Source: Gp6-AA40 sp035496255
Lineage (GTDB): Bacteria; Acidobacteriota; Vicinamibacteria; Vicinamibacterales; UBA2999
Length of the DNA: 64,000 nt
Assembly (NCBI GenBank): GCA_035496255.1
Contig: DATJEU010000067.1
Span: 14,201 to 78,200, forward strand
Reading direction: 5' to 3'
Shown here: positions 37,158 to 45,835 of the stretch, one piece after another
How positions within the stretch are numbered: position 1 is the stretch's first letter
Layout: the number at the start of each line of letters is the position of its first letter
Position numbers and translations under genes: made by a program
The notes under the pieces: model-generated
The model's database searches: none
Told to the model about the DNA's origin: nothing
What the model saw: the letters and a program-made list of their open reading frames with translations, nothing else

Positions 37158-37201
37158 GTTCAACTCCTTCCCCCAGCCGCGGCTGCGGCGTGTGGCGAGG
37201 A

Positions 37202-37208
37202 ATAATAA
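37202..37208. promoter_or_regulatory. Shared AT-rich -10 region between TIGR03435 gene and moeA
   Basis: The otherwise GC-rich 58-base divergent gap contains AATAATAAA (37201-37209). On the plus strand TAATAA ends 7 bases before GTG 37216 of moeA, suggesting a leaderless transcript; on the minus strand TATTAT could be the -10 of the TIGR03435 gene, which has a normal ribosome site. Confidence 0.4.
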
Positions 37209-37215
37209 ACCCGAC

Positions 37216-38445
37216 GTGACCCAGGACGTTCGCATGCACGGGTTTTCCTCCCGCCATACCGTGGCCGCCGCTCTGGCGTGGCTGGACGCGCAACTGCGTC
37301 CGCTCGGCGCCGAGACCGTGCCGCTGCGCGAAGCGGCGGGACGGGTTCTCGCGGCGGCGATCGTCAGCAGTGTCGACGTGCCCGGCTTTGCGCGGTCGAC
37401 GATGGATGGGTATGCGGTGGCGGCGGATGACACGGAAGGGGCGTCGCCGTACAACCGCCTCGCGCTGCGGGTGATTGGCGACGCGATGCCTGGCTCGCCC
37501 TTTTCACGAGCGGTCGCGCGCGGCGAAGCGGTACGGATCATGACCGGCGCACCGATACCGTCCGGAGCGGACGCCGTGCTCCCGGCCGAATTCGTCGAGA
37601 CGGAAGGCCGGCCGCACGAGGTTCTTGCCGTTGCCAGCGTCTCGCCGCAGAAGAACGTCGGCCATCGTGGCGAGGACGTCACCGCAGGCACGCGATTGCT
37701 CGACGCCGGGCGCGCGCTGCGTCCGCAGGATCTCGGTGTGATCAGCTCGATCGGATTGGGCAGCGTGGAGGTGATTCGCCGGCCGCGCGTGCGCCTCATC
37801 ATCACCGGCAACGAACTGCTGCCCTCCGGCACCGCCCCGTCTGGCACCATGATCACCGACGCGAACGGACCGATGCTCGCCGCGCTGGCCGAGCGCGACG
37901 GCGCAGTGGTGGACTTTCCCGGCCTCGTCCGCGATAACGCCGACGACATCCTCGCGGCGCTGCAGGCCCCGGCCGACGTCGTCATCGTGTCGGGCGGTTC
38001 CAGCGTCGGCATCGAGGATCTCGCGCCGATGCTGGTCGCGAAACACGGGGAGCTCGCAGTCCATGGCATTGCCATGCGGCCGAGCAGCCCCACCGGTTTC
38101 GGCCGTCTCGACGACCGTCTCGTCTTCCTGCTGCCGGGCAATCCGGTGTCCGCGCTATGTGCGTACGACTTCTTCGCCGGCCGCGCGATCCGCGCACGTG
38201 GCGGCCGACCGACAGACTGGCCCTATCGGTCAGTGCGCGGGATTCTGACGCGAAAGATCAGCTCGCCGATCGGACGAGTGGACTACGCGCGCGTCAGGGT
38301 CAATGGCGAGAGCGTCGAACCGCTCGCGGTTGCCGGCGCGTCGATCCTGTCCTCGACGACGCGGGCGGACGGGTTCGTGATCGTTGGCGATGACAGCGAA
38401 GGCTTCGGCGCCGGCACCGAGGTCGAGGTGTGGCTTTATGCGTGA
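37216..38445 (+). CDS. moeA: Molybdopterin molybdenumtransferase (MoeA)
   Basis: A 409-residue enzyme that inserts molybdate (or tungstate) into adenylated molybdopterin. Signatures: 'DVPGFARSTMDGYAVAADDT', 'VRIMTGAPIPSGADAVLPAE', 'VRLIITGNELLPSGTAPSGT', 'VIVSGGSSVGIEDLAPMLV', 'LLPGNPVSALCAYDFF'. GTG 37216 begins VTQDVRMHGF, matching the conserved VRM-GF start of this MoeA branch; ATG 37234 is the alternative. It overlaps the second moeA by 8 bases, and that gene overlaps mobA by ATGA, giving a three-gene cofactor operon next to formate dehydrogenase. Confidence 0.93.
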   Translation: MTQDVRMHGFSSRHTVAAALAWLDAQLRPLGAETVPLREAAGRVLAAAIVSSVDVPGFARSTMDGYAVAADDTEGASPYNRLALRVIGDAMPGSPFSRAVARGEAVRIMTGAPIPSGADAVLPAEFVETEGRPHEVLAVASVSPQKNVGHRGEDVTAGTRLLDAGRALRPQDLGVISSIGLGSVEVIRRPRVRLIITGNELLPSGTAPSGTMITDANGPMLAALAERDGAVVDFPGLVRDNADDILAALQAPADVVIVSGGSSVGIEDLAPMLVAKHGELAVHGIAMRPSSPTGFGRLDDRLVFLLPGNPVSALCAYDFFAGRAIRARGGRPTDWPYRSVRGILTRKISSPIGRVDYARVRVNGESVEPLAVAGASILSSTTRADGFVIVGDDSEGFGAGTEVEVWLYA

Positions 38446-40444
38446 ACCGCGGGCCGCACACCCGGGCCAGGAGCAGTTTCTCCAGGTCCTCGATCGCGAC
38501 GAAGCCGAGCGGCGGTTCCGCGCGGCCATCGACGTCGCGCCACGCGGCATCGAGACCGTGTCCCTCGACGCGGCACTGGGCCGGGTACTCGCCGCTGACG
38601 TGATCGCATCGGTCGACGTACCCTCGTTCGATCGATCGAATGTCGATGGCTTCGCGGTCATCGCCGAAGACACGTTTGGCGCGTCGGAAGAAGTGCCGCG
38701 AGTATTGAGCCTCGCCGAGGAGGTCATTCACACCGCGATCGTGCCGTCGACCCTCGTCCGGCGAGGCACTGCCGTTCCGATCGCGACCGGCGGCATGATG
38801 CCCCGCGGCGCCGACGCGGTAGTCATGGTCGAGCACGCGGACGTCGTCGCGCAGCACACGAATTCGAACGTGGGGCGAGCCTTGTCAGGCTGGCCTGGCG
38901 GACCGGACCAGGGCCACCCGACGGAACTCCACATCCGCCGGGCGGTGACGGCCGGCAGCGGCGTGTCGTTCGCCGGGACGGACATCACCGCCGGGGAGAC
39001 CGTCCTTCGGACTGGAACGCTGCTCACCAGTCGCGACACCGGGGTGCTCGCGGCGATCGGTGTCGCCTCCATCGACGCCTGGCGCAGACCGATCGTTGCC
39101 ATCCTCTCGACCGGCGACGAGATCATCGCGCCCGGCACACCGATGCAGCCCGCGCGCATTTACGATTCAAACTCGCAGGTGCTGGCGGACGCGGTCCGAG
39201 AACTCGGCGGCGAGGCGCGGCGTCTCGGCATCACGCCTGACGACGTGGCTGCGCTGCGGATGCGTGTCCATGAGGCAATCGACACCGCCGACATCGTCCT
39301 GCTCTCCGGCGGCACCAGCAAGGGCGCCGGGGATGTCTCGTACCGCATCGTCGCCGAGCTCACCGAGCCCGGTATCGTGGCGCACGGCGTCGCGTTGAAG
39401 CCGGGGAAGCCGATCTGCCTGGCGGCGACGCATCGCACACCTGTCGTCGTCCTGCCCGGCTTTCCGACCTCGGCGATTTTCACGTTCCACGAGTTCGTCG
39501 CGCCCGTGATCACGGCGATGTGCGGCCGGCCGATTGCAGAACGCGCGACTGTCCCGGCACGACTCGCGGTGCGAGTGAACAGTGAAATCGGCCGCACCGA
39601 GTATCTGCTCGTCAGCCTTGTCTCCTCCGCCGACGATGGATCGCTTGCCGCCTATCCGATGGGCCAGGGCTCCGGCAGCGTGACCACGTTCAGCCGCGCG
39701 GACGGATTCACGGCGATCGGCAGACACGTCGAGATCGTCCCGGCAGGCACCGTCGTGGACGTCCAGCTGCTCGGACGCGATCTGCAGTTGGCCGATCTCG
39801 TCGTCATCGGCAGCCACGACATCGGCCTTGATTACCTGCTTGGTGTCCTGCAACAGCACGGCATCCGTTCGAAGTTCATTGCCGTCGGGAGCAGCGCGGG
39901 GCTCGAAGCGGCGAAGCGTGGCGAGTGCGACATTGCCGGCGTTCACCTGCTCGATCTGAAGAGCGGCGAATACAACCGGCCCTTTCTCACCGCGTCGCTC
40001 GACCTGATTCCCGGTTACCGCCGCCTGCAGGGCGTCGTCTATCGCACCGGAGATGCGCGCTTCGAGGGAAAGACCGCCGGCGCGGCAATCCAGACGGCAG
40101 TCGCGGATCCCTCCTGCGTCATGGTGAATCGCAACGCCGGCAGCGGGACGCGCGTGTTGATCGATGAGATGCTGGCTGGTGTGAAGCCGCACGGATATGC
40201 CCTGCAGCCACGCAATCACAACGCCGTCGCGGCAGCCGTGGCGCAGCGGCGCGCGGACTGGGGCCTGACGCTCGACATCATCGCGCAGAAGGCCGGCCTC
40301 GGCTTCATTCCCGTGCGCGACGAACAGTACGACTTCGTCGTGCCGAGGGCCCGCGAGAATCGCGACGCGGTGCAGGCATTCCGCAGAATCCTCGATGAAC
40401 CGGCGACGCGAGCCGCCCTGCGACAGCTTGGACTGAACGCATGA
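38438..40444 (+). CDS. moeA: MoeA fused to a periplasmic-binding-type (PBP) domain
   Basis: A 668-residue fusion. Residues ~10-420 are MoeA ('DVPSFDRSNVDGFAVIAEDT', 'IVAILSTGDEIIAPGTPMQP', 'VLLSGGTSKGAGDVSYRIV', 'LPGFPTSAIFTFHEF'). Residues ~440-665 are a type II PBP/LysR-substrate-like domain ('LVVIGSHDIGLDYLLGVLQQ', 'IAVGSSAGLEAAKRGECDIA', 'VNRNAGSGTRVLIDEML', 'LDIIAQKAGLGFIPVRDEQY'). Such fusions occur in archaea and some bacteria; the PBP domain may bind molybdate/tungstate or a pterin. Two MoeA proteins per operon fit separate Mo and W insertion, as proposed for tungsten users. Residues ~144-160 are encoded by a family B palindrome. Confidence 0.9.
   Translation: MREPRAAHPGQEQFLQVLDRDEAERRFRAAIDVAPRGIETVSLDAALGRVLAADVIASVDVPSFDRSNVDGFAVIAEDTFGASEEVPRVLSLAEEVIHTAIVPSTLVRRGTAVPIATGGMMPRGADAVVMVEHADVVAQHTNSNVGRALSGWPGGPDQGHPTELHIRRAVTAGSGVSFAGTDITAGETVLRTGTLLTSRDTGVLAAIGVASIDAWRRPIVAILSTGDEIIAPGTPMQPARIYDSNSQVLADAVRELGGEARRLGITPDDVAALRMRVHEAIDTADIVLLSGGTSKGAGDVSYRIVAELTEPGIVAHGVALKPGKPICLAATHRTPVVVLPGFPTSAIFTFHEFVAPVITAMCGRPIAERATVPARLAVRVNSEIGRTEYLLVSLVSSADDGSLAAYPMGQGSGSVTTFSRADGFTAIGRHVEIVPAGTVVDVQLLGRDLQLADLVVIGSHDIGLDYLLGVLQQHGIRSKFIAVGSSAGLEAAKRGECDIAGVHLLDLKSGEYNRPFLTASLDLIPGYRRLQGVVYRTGDARFEGKTAGAAIQTAVADPSCVMVNRNAGSGTRVLIDEMLAGVKPHGYALQPRNHNAVAAAVAQRRADWGLTLDIIAQKAGLGFIPVRDEQYDFVVPRARENRDAVQAFRRILDEPATRAALRQLGLNA
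38870..38918. repeat. Family B palindrome inside the second moeA
   Basis: GTGGGGCGAGCCTTGTCAGG followed by CTGGCCTGGCGGACCGGACC is nearly identical to the start of the element at 5933. It is read in frame as NVGRALSGWPGGPDQG, a segment without counterpart in ordinary MoeA. Confidence 0.8.
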
Positions 40445-41403
40445 CCGCCGGGATCGTTCTTGCGGGCGGCAAGTCGACGCGCATGGGCACATCGAAGGCC
40501 TCGCTGCCATTCGGGGACGAGACGATGCTGCAGCGTGTGGTGCGCATCCTCGGCGGCCTCGTGCATCCCATCGTCGTCGTCGCTGCCGCGGGCCAGGACC
40601 TGCCGCCGCTGCCGGCCGACGTCATCATCACGCGAGATGAACGCGAGGGACGCGGTCCACTCGAGGGCCTGCGGGCAGGGCTGAAGGCGCTGCCGCCGGA
40701 CGCCGAACGCGCATACGTGACGAGTTGCGACGTCCCGTTGCTCGTGCCGTCATTCGTCTCCGAGATGTTGGCACTTGCCGAAGGTCACGACGCCGCCGTC
40801 ATGGAAATCGACGGCTTCACCCACCCGCTGTCCGCGGTCTACAGCCGTGCGACGCTGTCACACGTCGAGGATCTGCTGGCGCACGAGCGGCTGCGCCCTG
40901 TATTTCTCTACGAACGTGTCGATACGCGACGCGTCCGCCCGGTTGAACTGAAATCCGATCCGGAACTGCGCTCGCTGCGCAATCTCAACACGCCGGACGA
41001 CTACCAGGCCGCCCTCAAAGAGATCCTGATGACGAGTGACGAGCAGGCGATTCGCGAGGTCGTGGACACGTGGATGCGCGCGAGCCGCGCCGGCGACACC
41101 GCCACCGTGCTCAGCCTGATGACCGATGACGTCGTGTTCATGACGCCGGGCCGTGAACCGTTCGGCAAGGACGTGTTCCGCTCGCAATCAGGAGCGATAG
41201 AGGATGTACAGATCGACGGGCGCGCCGAGATCGTGGAATTGAAGGTCCTCGGCGACTGGGCCTATCTCCGCAATCACATCGACCTGACGATCACGCCGCC
41301 GGGCGGCACGCCACAGAAGCGCGCCGGTTACACACTTACCCTTCTGCAGAAACAAGCCGATGGCCGGTGGCTGCTCGCACGCGACGCGAATCTTGTGACG
41401 TAG
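40441..41403 (+). CDS. mobA: MobA nucleotidyltransferase fused to a SnoaL/SgcJ-like domain
   Basis: A 320-residue protein. Residues 1-~195 are MobA, which attaches GMP to molybdopterin: 'IVLAGGKSTRMGTSKASLPF', 'EGRGPLEGLRAGLKAL', 'YVTSCDVPLLVPSFV', 'HPLSAVYSR', 'LRNLNTPDDYQAAL'. From Met197 ('MTSDEQAIREVVDTWMRASR') a complete SnoaL-like/DUF4440 domain follows ('LSLMTDDVVFMTPGREPFGK', 'WAYLRNHIDLTI'). The frame is uninterrupted, so this is either a real fusion or two genes whose stop was lost; Met197 (ATG 41029) could also act as an internal start. It overlaps moeA2 by ATGA. Confidence 0.88.
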   Translation: MTAGIVLAGGKSTRMGTSKASLPFGDETMLQRVVRILGGLVHPIVVVAAAGQDLPPLPADVIITRDEREGRGPLEGLRAGLKALPPDAERAYVTSCDVPLLVPSFVSEMLALAEGHDAAVMEIDGFTHPLSAVYSRATLSHVEDLLAHERLRPVFLYERVDTRRVRPVELKSDPELRSLRNLNTPDDYQAALKEILMTSDEQAIREVVDTWMRASRAGDTATVLSLMTDDVVFMTPGREPFGKDVFRSQSGAIEDVQIDGRAEIVELKVLGDWAYLRNHIDLTITPPGGTPQKRAGYTLTLLQKQADGRWLLARDANLVT

Positions 41404-41429
41404 AATGCGCGCTTCACACGGAGGACTGC

Positions 41430-42356
41430 GTGAAGAACATTGCCCTCGTGCTCGGGGTGGTCGCGAGCCTGGCCCTTCCGGTCATCGCGCAACAGCCAGC
41501 CGCGAACACGTGTAATCGCGCCTGTCTCACCGGTGTCGTCGATACCTATCTGAAAGCGCTCACCGCCAACACCCCAAACGGGGTGCCCGTCGCACCCAAC
41601 GTGAGGATCACGCAGAACGGCAAGTCGGTGCCGATCGCCGGCACGTTCTGGGAATCCGCCGACAAGGTCGGCTACCGCTTCGACATCGTCAACGAGCGAC
41701 AGGGCGATACGGGCACAGAGGCGGTGATCCAGAACGCCGACGGCAGCAAGACGATGTTCATGGTGCGGCTGAAGGTGGTGAACGGACGCATCACTGAACT
41801 CGAGACGATCAAGGCGAATCAGGGCGAAGCGGATCGGCTGTGGGGACCGGACAACCTCAAGGAGGTGTCATCCGAACTGCTCCACTCGTACCGTGAGGCG
41901 GACCGCGATTCGTACTATGCGCTCATTGCCGCCGCCGAAAGCTACTGGCGCGCGTTTCAGACCAACGGGACGAAGGACTATCACCCAGCGGCCCTGCTGC
42001 CGGATGCACGACGGTTCGAGAACGGTGTGCAGACGACAGGCATGGTGCGCGACGGCCAGTTCGTGTCGGCGATCGAAGGCTTCGACACTGGCCGGTTCGT
42101 CGGTCGTAACCTGTGGGACCGCCGCTATCCGGTCGTCGACGAGGAACGCGGGATCGTCCTGTCGATCGTGCGCTTCGGTCTCAAGGACGGCGTGAAGAGC
42201 CAGAGCGCGGCCACGACCAACGATCGGCTCGTCGCCGAGTTCTTCGTCGTCAAGGGCGGCAGGATCCAGGAGATCCACGCGGTCCTGTTCAACCTGCCGG
42301 ACGCCCAGCCGACGGGATGGGAACCGATGTACGGACCGAAGCGCGGCGGCAACTGA
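41430..42356 (+). CDS. Secreted hypothetical protein with NTF2-like region
   Basis: A 308-residue exported protein: GTG 41430 with GGAGG at 41420-41424, signal peptide 1-20 ('IALVLGVVASLALPVIAQQ'). Residues ~25-160 ('CLTGVVDTYLKALTANTPNG', 'GYRFDIVNERQGDTGTEAVI') and ~170-300 ('YYALIAAAESYWRAFQTNGT', 'SIVRFGLKDGVKSQS', 'LVAEFFVVKGGRIQEIHAVL') look like two SnoaL/NTF2-like halves. C29 and C33 near the N-terminus are spaced CNRAC. TAGAAT at 41401 overlaps the mobA stop and may be its -10. Function unknown. Confidence 0.8.
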   Translation: MKNIALVLGVVASLALPVIAQQPAANTCNRACLTGVVDTYLKALTANTPNGVPVAPNVRITQNGKSVPIAGTFWESADKVGYRFDIVNERQGDTGTEAVIQNADGSKTMFMVRLKVVNGRITELETIKANQGEADRLWGPDNLKEVSSELLHSYREADRDSYYALIAAAESYWRAFQTNGTKDYHPAALLPDARRFENGVQTTGMVRDGQFVSAIEGFDTGRFVGRNLWDRRYPVVDEERGIVLSIVRFGLKDGVKSQSAATTNDRLVAEFFVVKGGRIQEIHAVLFNLPDAQPTGWEPMYGPKRGGN

Positions 42357-42360
42357 CTCT

Positions 42361-42442
42361 GGTGGGGCGAGCCTTTCAGGCTCGGCGCGCGAACCCGCAG
42401 GCTCGCGCCACAGGTGATGAAAGGCCGACCTGAAGGTCGCCG
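42361..42442. repeat. Families B and C palindromes at the edge of a broken gene
   Basis: CGAGCCT-TTC-AGGCTCG (42368-42384) is followed by a second GC palindrome (GGCGCGCGAACCCGCAGGCT region, to 42411) and by CGACC-TGAA-GGTCG (42426-42439). They end where the truncated TIGR03435 frame begins. Confidence 0.8.
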
Positions 42443-42448
42443 GCGACG

Positions 42449-43081
42449 ATGGATGAGGGCGGACCCGCCTGGCTCGACATCGAGGTCTACGACGTACAGG
42501 CCAAGTTCGACCAGGAATTCCGGCTGTCCTCCAGCCTGGGGTTGCCGCCGGAGGGCGAGCTGGCATTACGGACGCTGCTGGCCGAACGTTTTCACCTGAA
42601 AGCACACACCGAGATACAGCGACGGCCGGTTTACGAGATGGTGGTCAAGCGAGCGGACGGGCGGCTCGGACCGAATCTGAAACCCTCGAAGGGCGGCTGC
42701 ATTCCGTTCTCCAAGCGCGAACCGATCAATGTCGGCCTGGTCCTGGATCAACCAGGCGCCAACGATCCGAAGCCACTGCGGCCCTGCATGGCGGCGGTCT
42801 CGATCATGGCGATTACGCTCGAGAACGAACCAATGGCGGACTGGGCCCGGCTCCTGTCGGTGAGGCCGCAGCTCGATCGTACGGTCATCGATCGCACTGG
42901 CCTGACGGGTGACTTCGACTTCAGGCTGGTCAACGAGGCCGCGATGCAGGCAGGTGCGCCGCTGCTGGAGGCGCCGATCAAGCCGCAGATGGAATCGCAG
43001 CTCGGTCTCACTTTGCGGGACGCGGAAGGCGACGTCGAGGTCCTAGTGATCGACAGCATCGACCACCCGACGGAGAACTAA
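42449..43081 (+). pseudogene. 5'-truncated TIGR03435 family gene
   Basis: The 210-residue frame matches the C-terminal two thirds of TIGR03435 ('LALRTLLAERFHLKAHTEIQ', 'RTVIDRTGLTGDFDFRLVNE', 'EVLVIDSIDHPTEN') but lacks the signal peptide and the opening 'F-V-S(I/V)KP' block present in the two intact copies at 36228 and 62742. Directly upstream are stacked palindromes instead of the missing 5' part. The ATG at 42449 has no ribosome site. The remaining frame has no stops, so decay is recent or the fragment is still expressed. Confidence 0.7.
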
Positions 43082-44256
43082 GAGAAGCTGTCGATGGCGG
43101 CGAGCGCGCGAGGCCGGACCGACCAGCCGTAGCCGGCCGCCAGCGCCAGCGCCGCGATCGGGAACGCGCAGAAACCGGCCCACCCGCCGAGCTGCAGTCC
43201 GAGTGGACCGAGATAGGCGCCGACCGCGCCGCCAGACATGAACGCGGTCATGTAGACGGTGTTCAGCCGGCCGCGCGCGTGCGGCGCCACCGCGTAGATG
43301 CGCGACTGGTTGGCGACGTGGCACGACTGCACGCCGGCGTCCACCAGGATGATCGCGGTGACGAGACCGGTGAGCGTCCGGCCGGCAGTCAACAGCACGA
43401 GGTAACCGGCGAGCGTCGTGACGATCGCGATCAGGATCGCGCGGTCGGTGCCGTAGCGATCCGTCAGCCGTCCAACCATCGGCGCCGCCGTGGCGCTCGC
43501 CGCACCAAGCAATCCGAACATGCCGGCCGCGGTCGTCCCGAAGTCGTACGGCGGCGTCCGCAGCAGGAACACCAGCGTGGTCCACAGTGCCGCGAAGCTC
43601 GTGAACATCAGAAACGCGATCAGCGCCGCCTGTCGCACCACGGCGTGTTCGCGCGCCAGCGTCACGATCGACTTCATCAGTTCTGGCCATGACGGCGCCG
43701 CATCGGGCCGGCTCTCCGGAAGTGCCAGCCGCATGATCGCCGCGAGCACGAGCATCACCACGGCCGCCACCCAATACACGGCGCGCCAGCCGAAGTGATC
43801 GCCGAACACGCCGCTGAACGATCGCGCCAGCAGCACGCCGATCAGCAGTCCGCTGATCACGGTGCCGACGATGCGGCCGCGCTGCTGCGGCGGAGCGAGA
43901 TGAGCTGCGAGGGGGACGACAACGTGGACGCCGGCCGTGGTCGTGCCGAGAATGAAACTCGCCGCGGACAGCCAGACCACCGAGGGCGCTACGGCCATCG
44001 CCGCGAGCGCGAGTGCGCCACCGGCGAGCAGCATGGCGATCAGGCCACGACGCTCGTGCTTGTCGCCGAGCGGCACGAAGAACAGCATGCCCACGGCGCT
44101 GCCCGCCTGCGCCAGCATCGCCACGGTGCCGATCTCCACGACGCCGATACCGAAGTCGCGCGCCATGTCCGCAAGCAGCGGCTGCGCGTAGTAGATGTTG
44201 GCGACAATCGCGCCCGCGCTGATCGCAAGGAGATAGACGACGCTCCGCGACATCAC
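43078..44256 (-). CDS. MFS transporter (YnfM/arabinose-efflux-like)
   Basis: A 392-residue twelve-helix major facilitator. The first helix starts at once ('VVYLLAISAGAIVANIYYAQ') and 'NIYYAQPLL' with 'GIGVVEIGTVAMLAQAGSAV' is typical of the YnfM/YbcL-type exporter branch. The inter-helix 2-3 motif reads 'PLGDKHERRGL'. Family members export sugars, drugs or amino acids; the substrate is unknown. It is monocistronic and overlaps the end of the truncated TIGR03435 gene by 4 bases, tail to tail. Confidence 0.88.
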   Translation of the reverse strand: MMSRSVVYLLAISAGAIVANIYYAQPLLADMARDFGIGVVEIGTVAMLAQAGSAVGMLFFVPLGDKHERRGLIAMLLAGGALALAAMAVAPSVVWLSAASFILGTTTAGVHVVVPLAAHLAPPQQRGRIVGTVISGLLIGVLLARSFSGVFGDHFGWRAVYWVAAVVMLVLAAIMRLALPESRPDAAPSWPELMKSIVTLAREHAVVRQAALIAFLMFTSFAALWTTLVFLLRTPPYDFGTTAAGMFGLLGAASATAAPMVGRLTDRYGTDRAILIAIVTTLAGYLVLLTAGRTLTGLVTAIILVDAGVQSCHVANQSRIYAVAPHARGRLNTVYMTAFMSGGAVGAYLGPLGLQLGGWAGFCAFPIAALALAAGYGWSVRPRALAAIDSFS

Positions 44257-44258
44257 GG

Positions 44259-44428
44259 GTTCTCAGGTTCACGGGTGCGCGGGTGCATAGGTTCTAGTTT
44301 TCGGGTGCACGGTTCGCGGTTCACAGATCGTTCGGGGTTCGCGAACCGCGAACCGGAACCTCCCGCGAACTCAGGAACCAAGCACCCACGAACCAGAATC
44401 CGCGCACCGTGCGCGCGGGGACCATGAA
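44259..44428. repeat. GGTTC/GGGTGC word repeat with inverted arms
   Basis: GGTTC and GGGTGC words fill the left side and GAACC and GCACCC words the right. A perfect 12-bp pair is 44311-44322 (GGTTCGCGGTTC) with 44343-44354 (GAACCGCGAACC); outer copies extend the fold. It lies between the MFS gene start and the next minus-strand gene's end. Confidence 0.8.
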
Positions 44429-44433
44429 CCGTT

Positions 44434-44868
44434 CTAGAGATGCTTGATCGAAAACGGTCCCTTCTCGCTGCCCTTGGTGTAGGTGCCGACGATGCTGCGG
44501 TTGCCGCCGACGGGATTCTGCATCCGGCCTTCGAGCGTGAGATCGCCGACGACGATCTTCACGTTGAAGACTGGCGCAATCGCGGCGACCGCATCGGGGT
44601 TGCCGGCGCGGCCGCTGCCCGGCTTCCCGGGAATGATGTCCATCGTCACCGAGGTGATCGGTTGCGAGCCCTGCCCCGGGTTCATGATCCCGGTGGCCTT
44701 GCTGCCGTCCCACTTCATGACGAACGTAAGGTCGTGCTTCTGGTTGCCGGTGCCGTAGTCACCGTACCAGTTCCCCGTCATGGGATATCCCTCCTGCGCC
44801 CGCAGCGGAATCGCCACAGCCAGCAGGGCCACCATCAGCAGGATCACACCAAGACAGCTTCTACGCAT
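44434..44868 (-). CDS. Small secreted hypothetical protein
   Basis: A 144-residue protein with a clear signal peptide (1-25, 'CLGVILLMVALLAVAIPLRA', then QEG). The mature part begins 'YPMTGNWYGDYGTGNQKHDL' and contains 'VVGDLTLEGRMQNPVGGNRS', reminiscent of small beta-barrel proteins (DUF2147 or lipocalin-like) that contain G-W-x-G blocks. I cannot assign a family. ATG 44868 is used; the frame to 44958 reads the TCTCGCACC repeat. It follows the next secreted gene (45823-44930) by 61 bases on the same strand. Confidence 0.75.
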   Translation of the reverse strand: MRRSCLGVILLMVALLAVAIPLRAQEGYPMTGNWYGDYGTGNQKHDLTFVMKWDGSKATGIMNPGQGSQPITSVTMDIIPGKPGSGRAGNPDAVAAIAPVFNVKIVVGDLTLEGRMQNPVGGNRSIVGTYTKGSEKGPFSIKHL

Positions 44869-44883
44869 CGCGCTCACCTCAGC

Positions 44884-44928
44884 ACCTTCGTCTCGCACCC
44901 TCGTCTCGCACCTCGGTCTCGCACCGCC
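44884..44928. repeat. TCTCGCACC tandem words
   Basis: CTTCGTCTCGCACCCTCGTC with further TCTCGCACC copies makes three to four imperfect tandem units between two minus-strand genes. Confidence 0.6.
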
Positions 44929-44929
44929 G

Positions 44930-45823
44930 TCACGGCACATAGAACTTGGAGTTATCAATCGACTCCTGCGTGCCGACCATCAGCTCGGGACCCTGGTTGT
45001 ACTGCTGACAGATGTATTCGAAGGGTTCCTCACCCGCGCGGCGCCGCAACTGGAACTTCTGCGTCGTCCACGGCCGGGTGTAGGCACCGGGATCGTCGAT
45101 GATCGCCTGGTATTCCATCGTTTCCATGTTCAACCGCGTGAAGCGCTCGGTGAACTTGAGCTGCTGGGTGTGCGGCGTGCCGCGCGTGTCCATCCAGAAC
45201 TTCTCGTTGAGCCCGCGGGTTTCGACGACGAGCGTGTCGCCCTCCCAGTGGCCGATCGAGTAGCCGTAGTTGGTCGGCGGAATCTTCGCAGGGAACTGGC
45301 GGCCATCGAGATAGATGATGCGGTACGAGTTCGGCCCGCCGTTGTCGATGATGTACATCCGCTTCAGGTCGGGCACCTCGACGAACTCGGTGCCGTACGG
45401 GGTCGAGAACTGACGCGAGACGCCGGACGCCTTGCACCGCGTGTGCGGTTCGAACTGATCGATCTGGCGAATGTCGTAGGCGGCACGTGCCCACGGCTGG
45501 AACGGCACCTGATCGAGCATGCCCTGCGGCAACGTGGTGACGCCGGCGCCCCAGCCGTCAACCGGCTTGCCCGGAATCGAACCCAGGATCGGCTTGCCGT
45601 CAGGCCATCGCGGCGTCGCCGCCGGCGGCGGCCCCTGCTGTCCCCGGCCACGACCCTGTCCGCCGCGACCTTGCCCGCCCCCTCGGCCACCACCTGCGGC
45701 CCCGGCGGCGCGACCCTGACCCTGGGCCGGAGTCCCGCCCTGTCCGGCGGGCGCCTGTCCGATGACATCCGCGCCGGCTACGGTGAAAGCCAGGATGAAT
45801 GCTGCAGCGCTGACTAGTCTCAT
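44930..45823 (-). CDS. Secreted hypothetical protein, paralogue of the DUF6152 protein's C-terminal part
   Basis: A 297-residue exported protein: signal peptide 1-22, then a Gly/Arg/Gln-rich disordered stretch (residues 25-68, repeated GRGG and GQG), then a conserved region from 'PRWPDGKPILGSIPG' to the end. That region contains 'PWARAAYDIRQIDQFEPHTR', 'GYSIGHWEGDTLVVETRGLN', 'TERFTRLNMETMEYQAIIDD' and 'PGAYTRPW', all with counterparts in the gene at 45953-47077. Such proteins are abundant in Acidobacteriota; their role is unknown. It lies 129 bases after that gene on the same strand, with a cluster of palindromes between. Confidence 0.82.
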   Translation of the reverse strand: MRLVSAAAFILAFTVAGADVIGQAPAGQGGTPAQGQGRAAGAAGGGRGGGQGRGGQGRGRGQQGPPPAATPRWPDGKPILGSIPGKPVDGWGAGVTTLPQGMLDQVPFQPWARAAYDIRQIDQFEPHTRCKASGVSRQFSTPYGTEFVEVPDLKRMYIIDNGGPNSYRIIYLDGRQFPAKIPPTNYGYSIGHWEGDTLVVETRGLNEKFWMDTRGTPHTQQLKFTERFTRLNMETMEYQAIIDDPGAYTRPWTTQKFQLRRRAGEEPFEYICQQYNQGPELMVGTQESIDNSKFYVP

Positions 45824-45835
45824 CGCATCCTCTCG

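Noticed and set aside
42449..43081. Functional TIGR03435 gene with an alternative start
   Set aside because: No signal peptide, no ribosome site and no conserved opening block; treated as a truncated copy.
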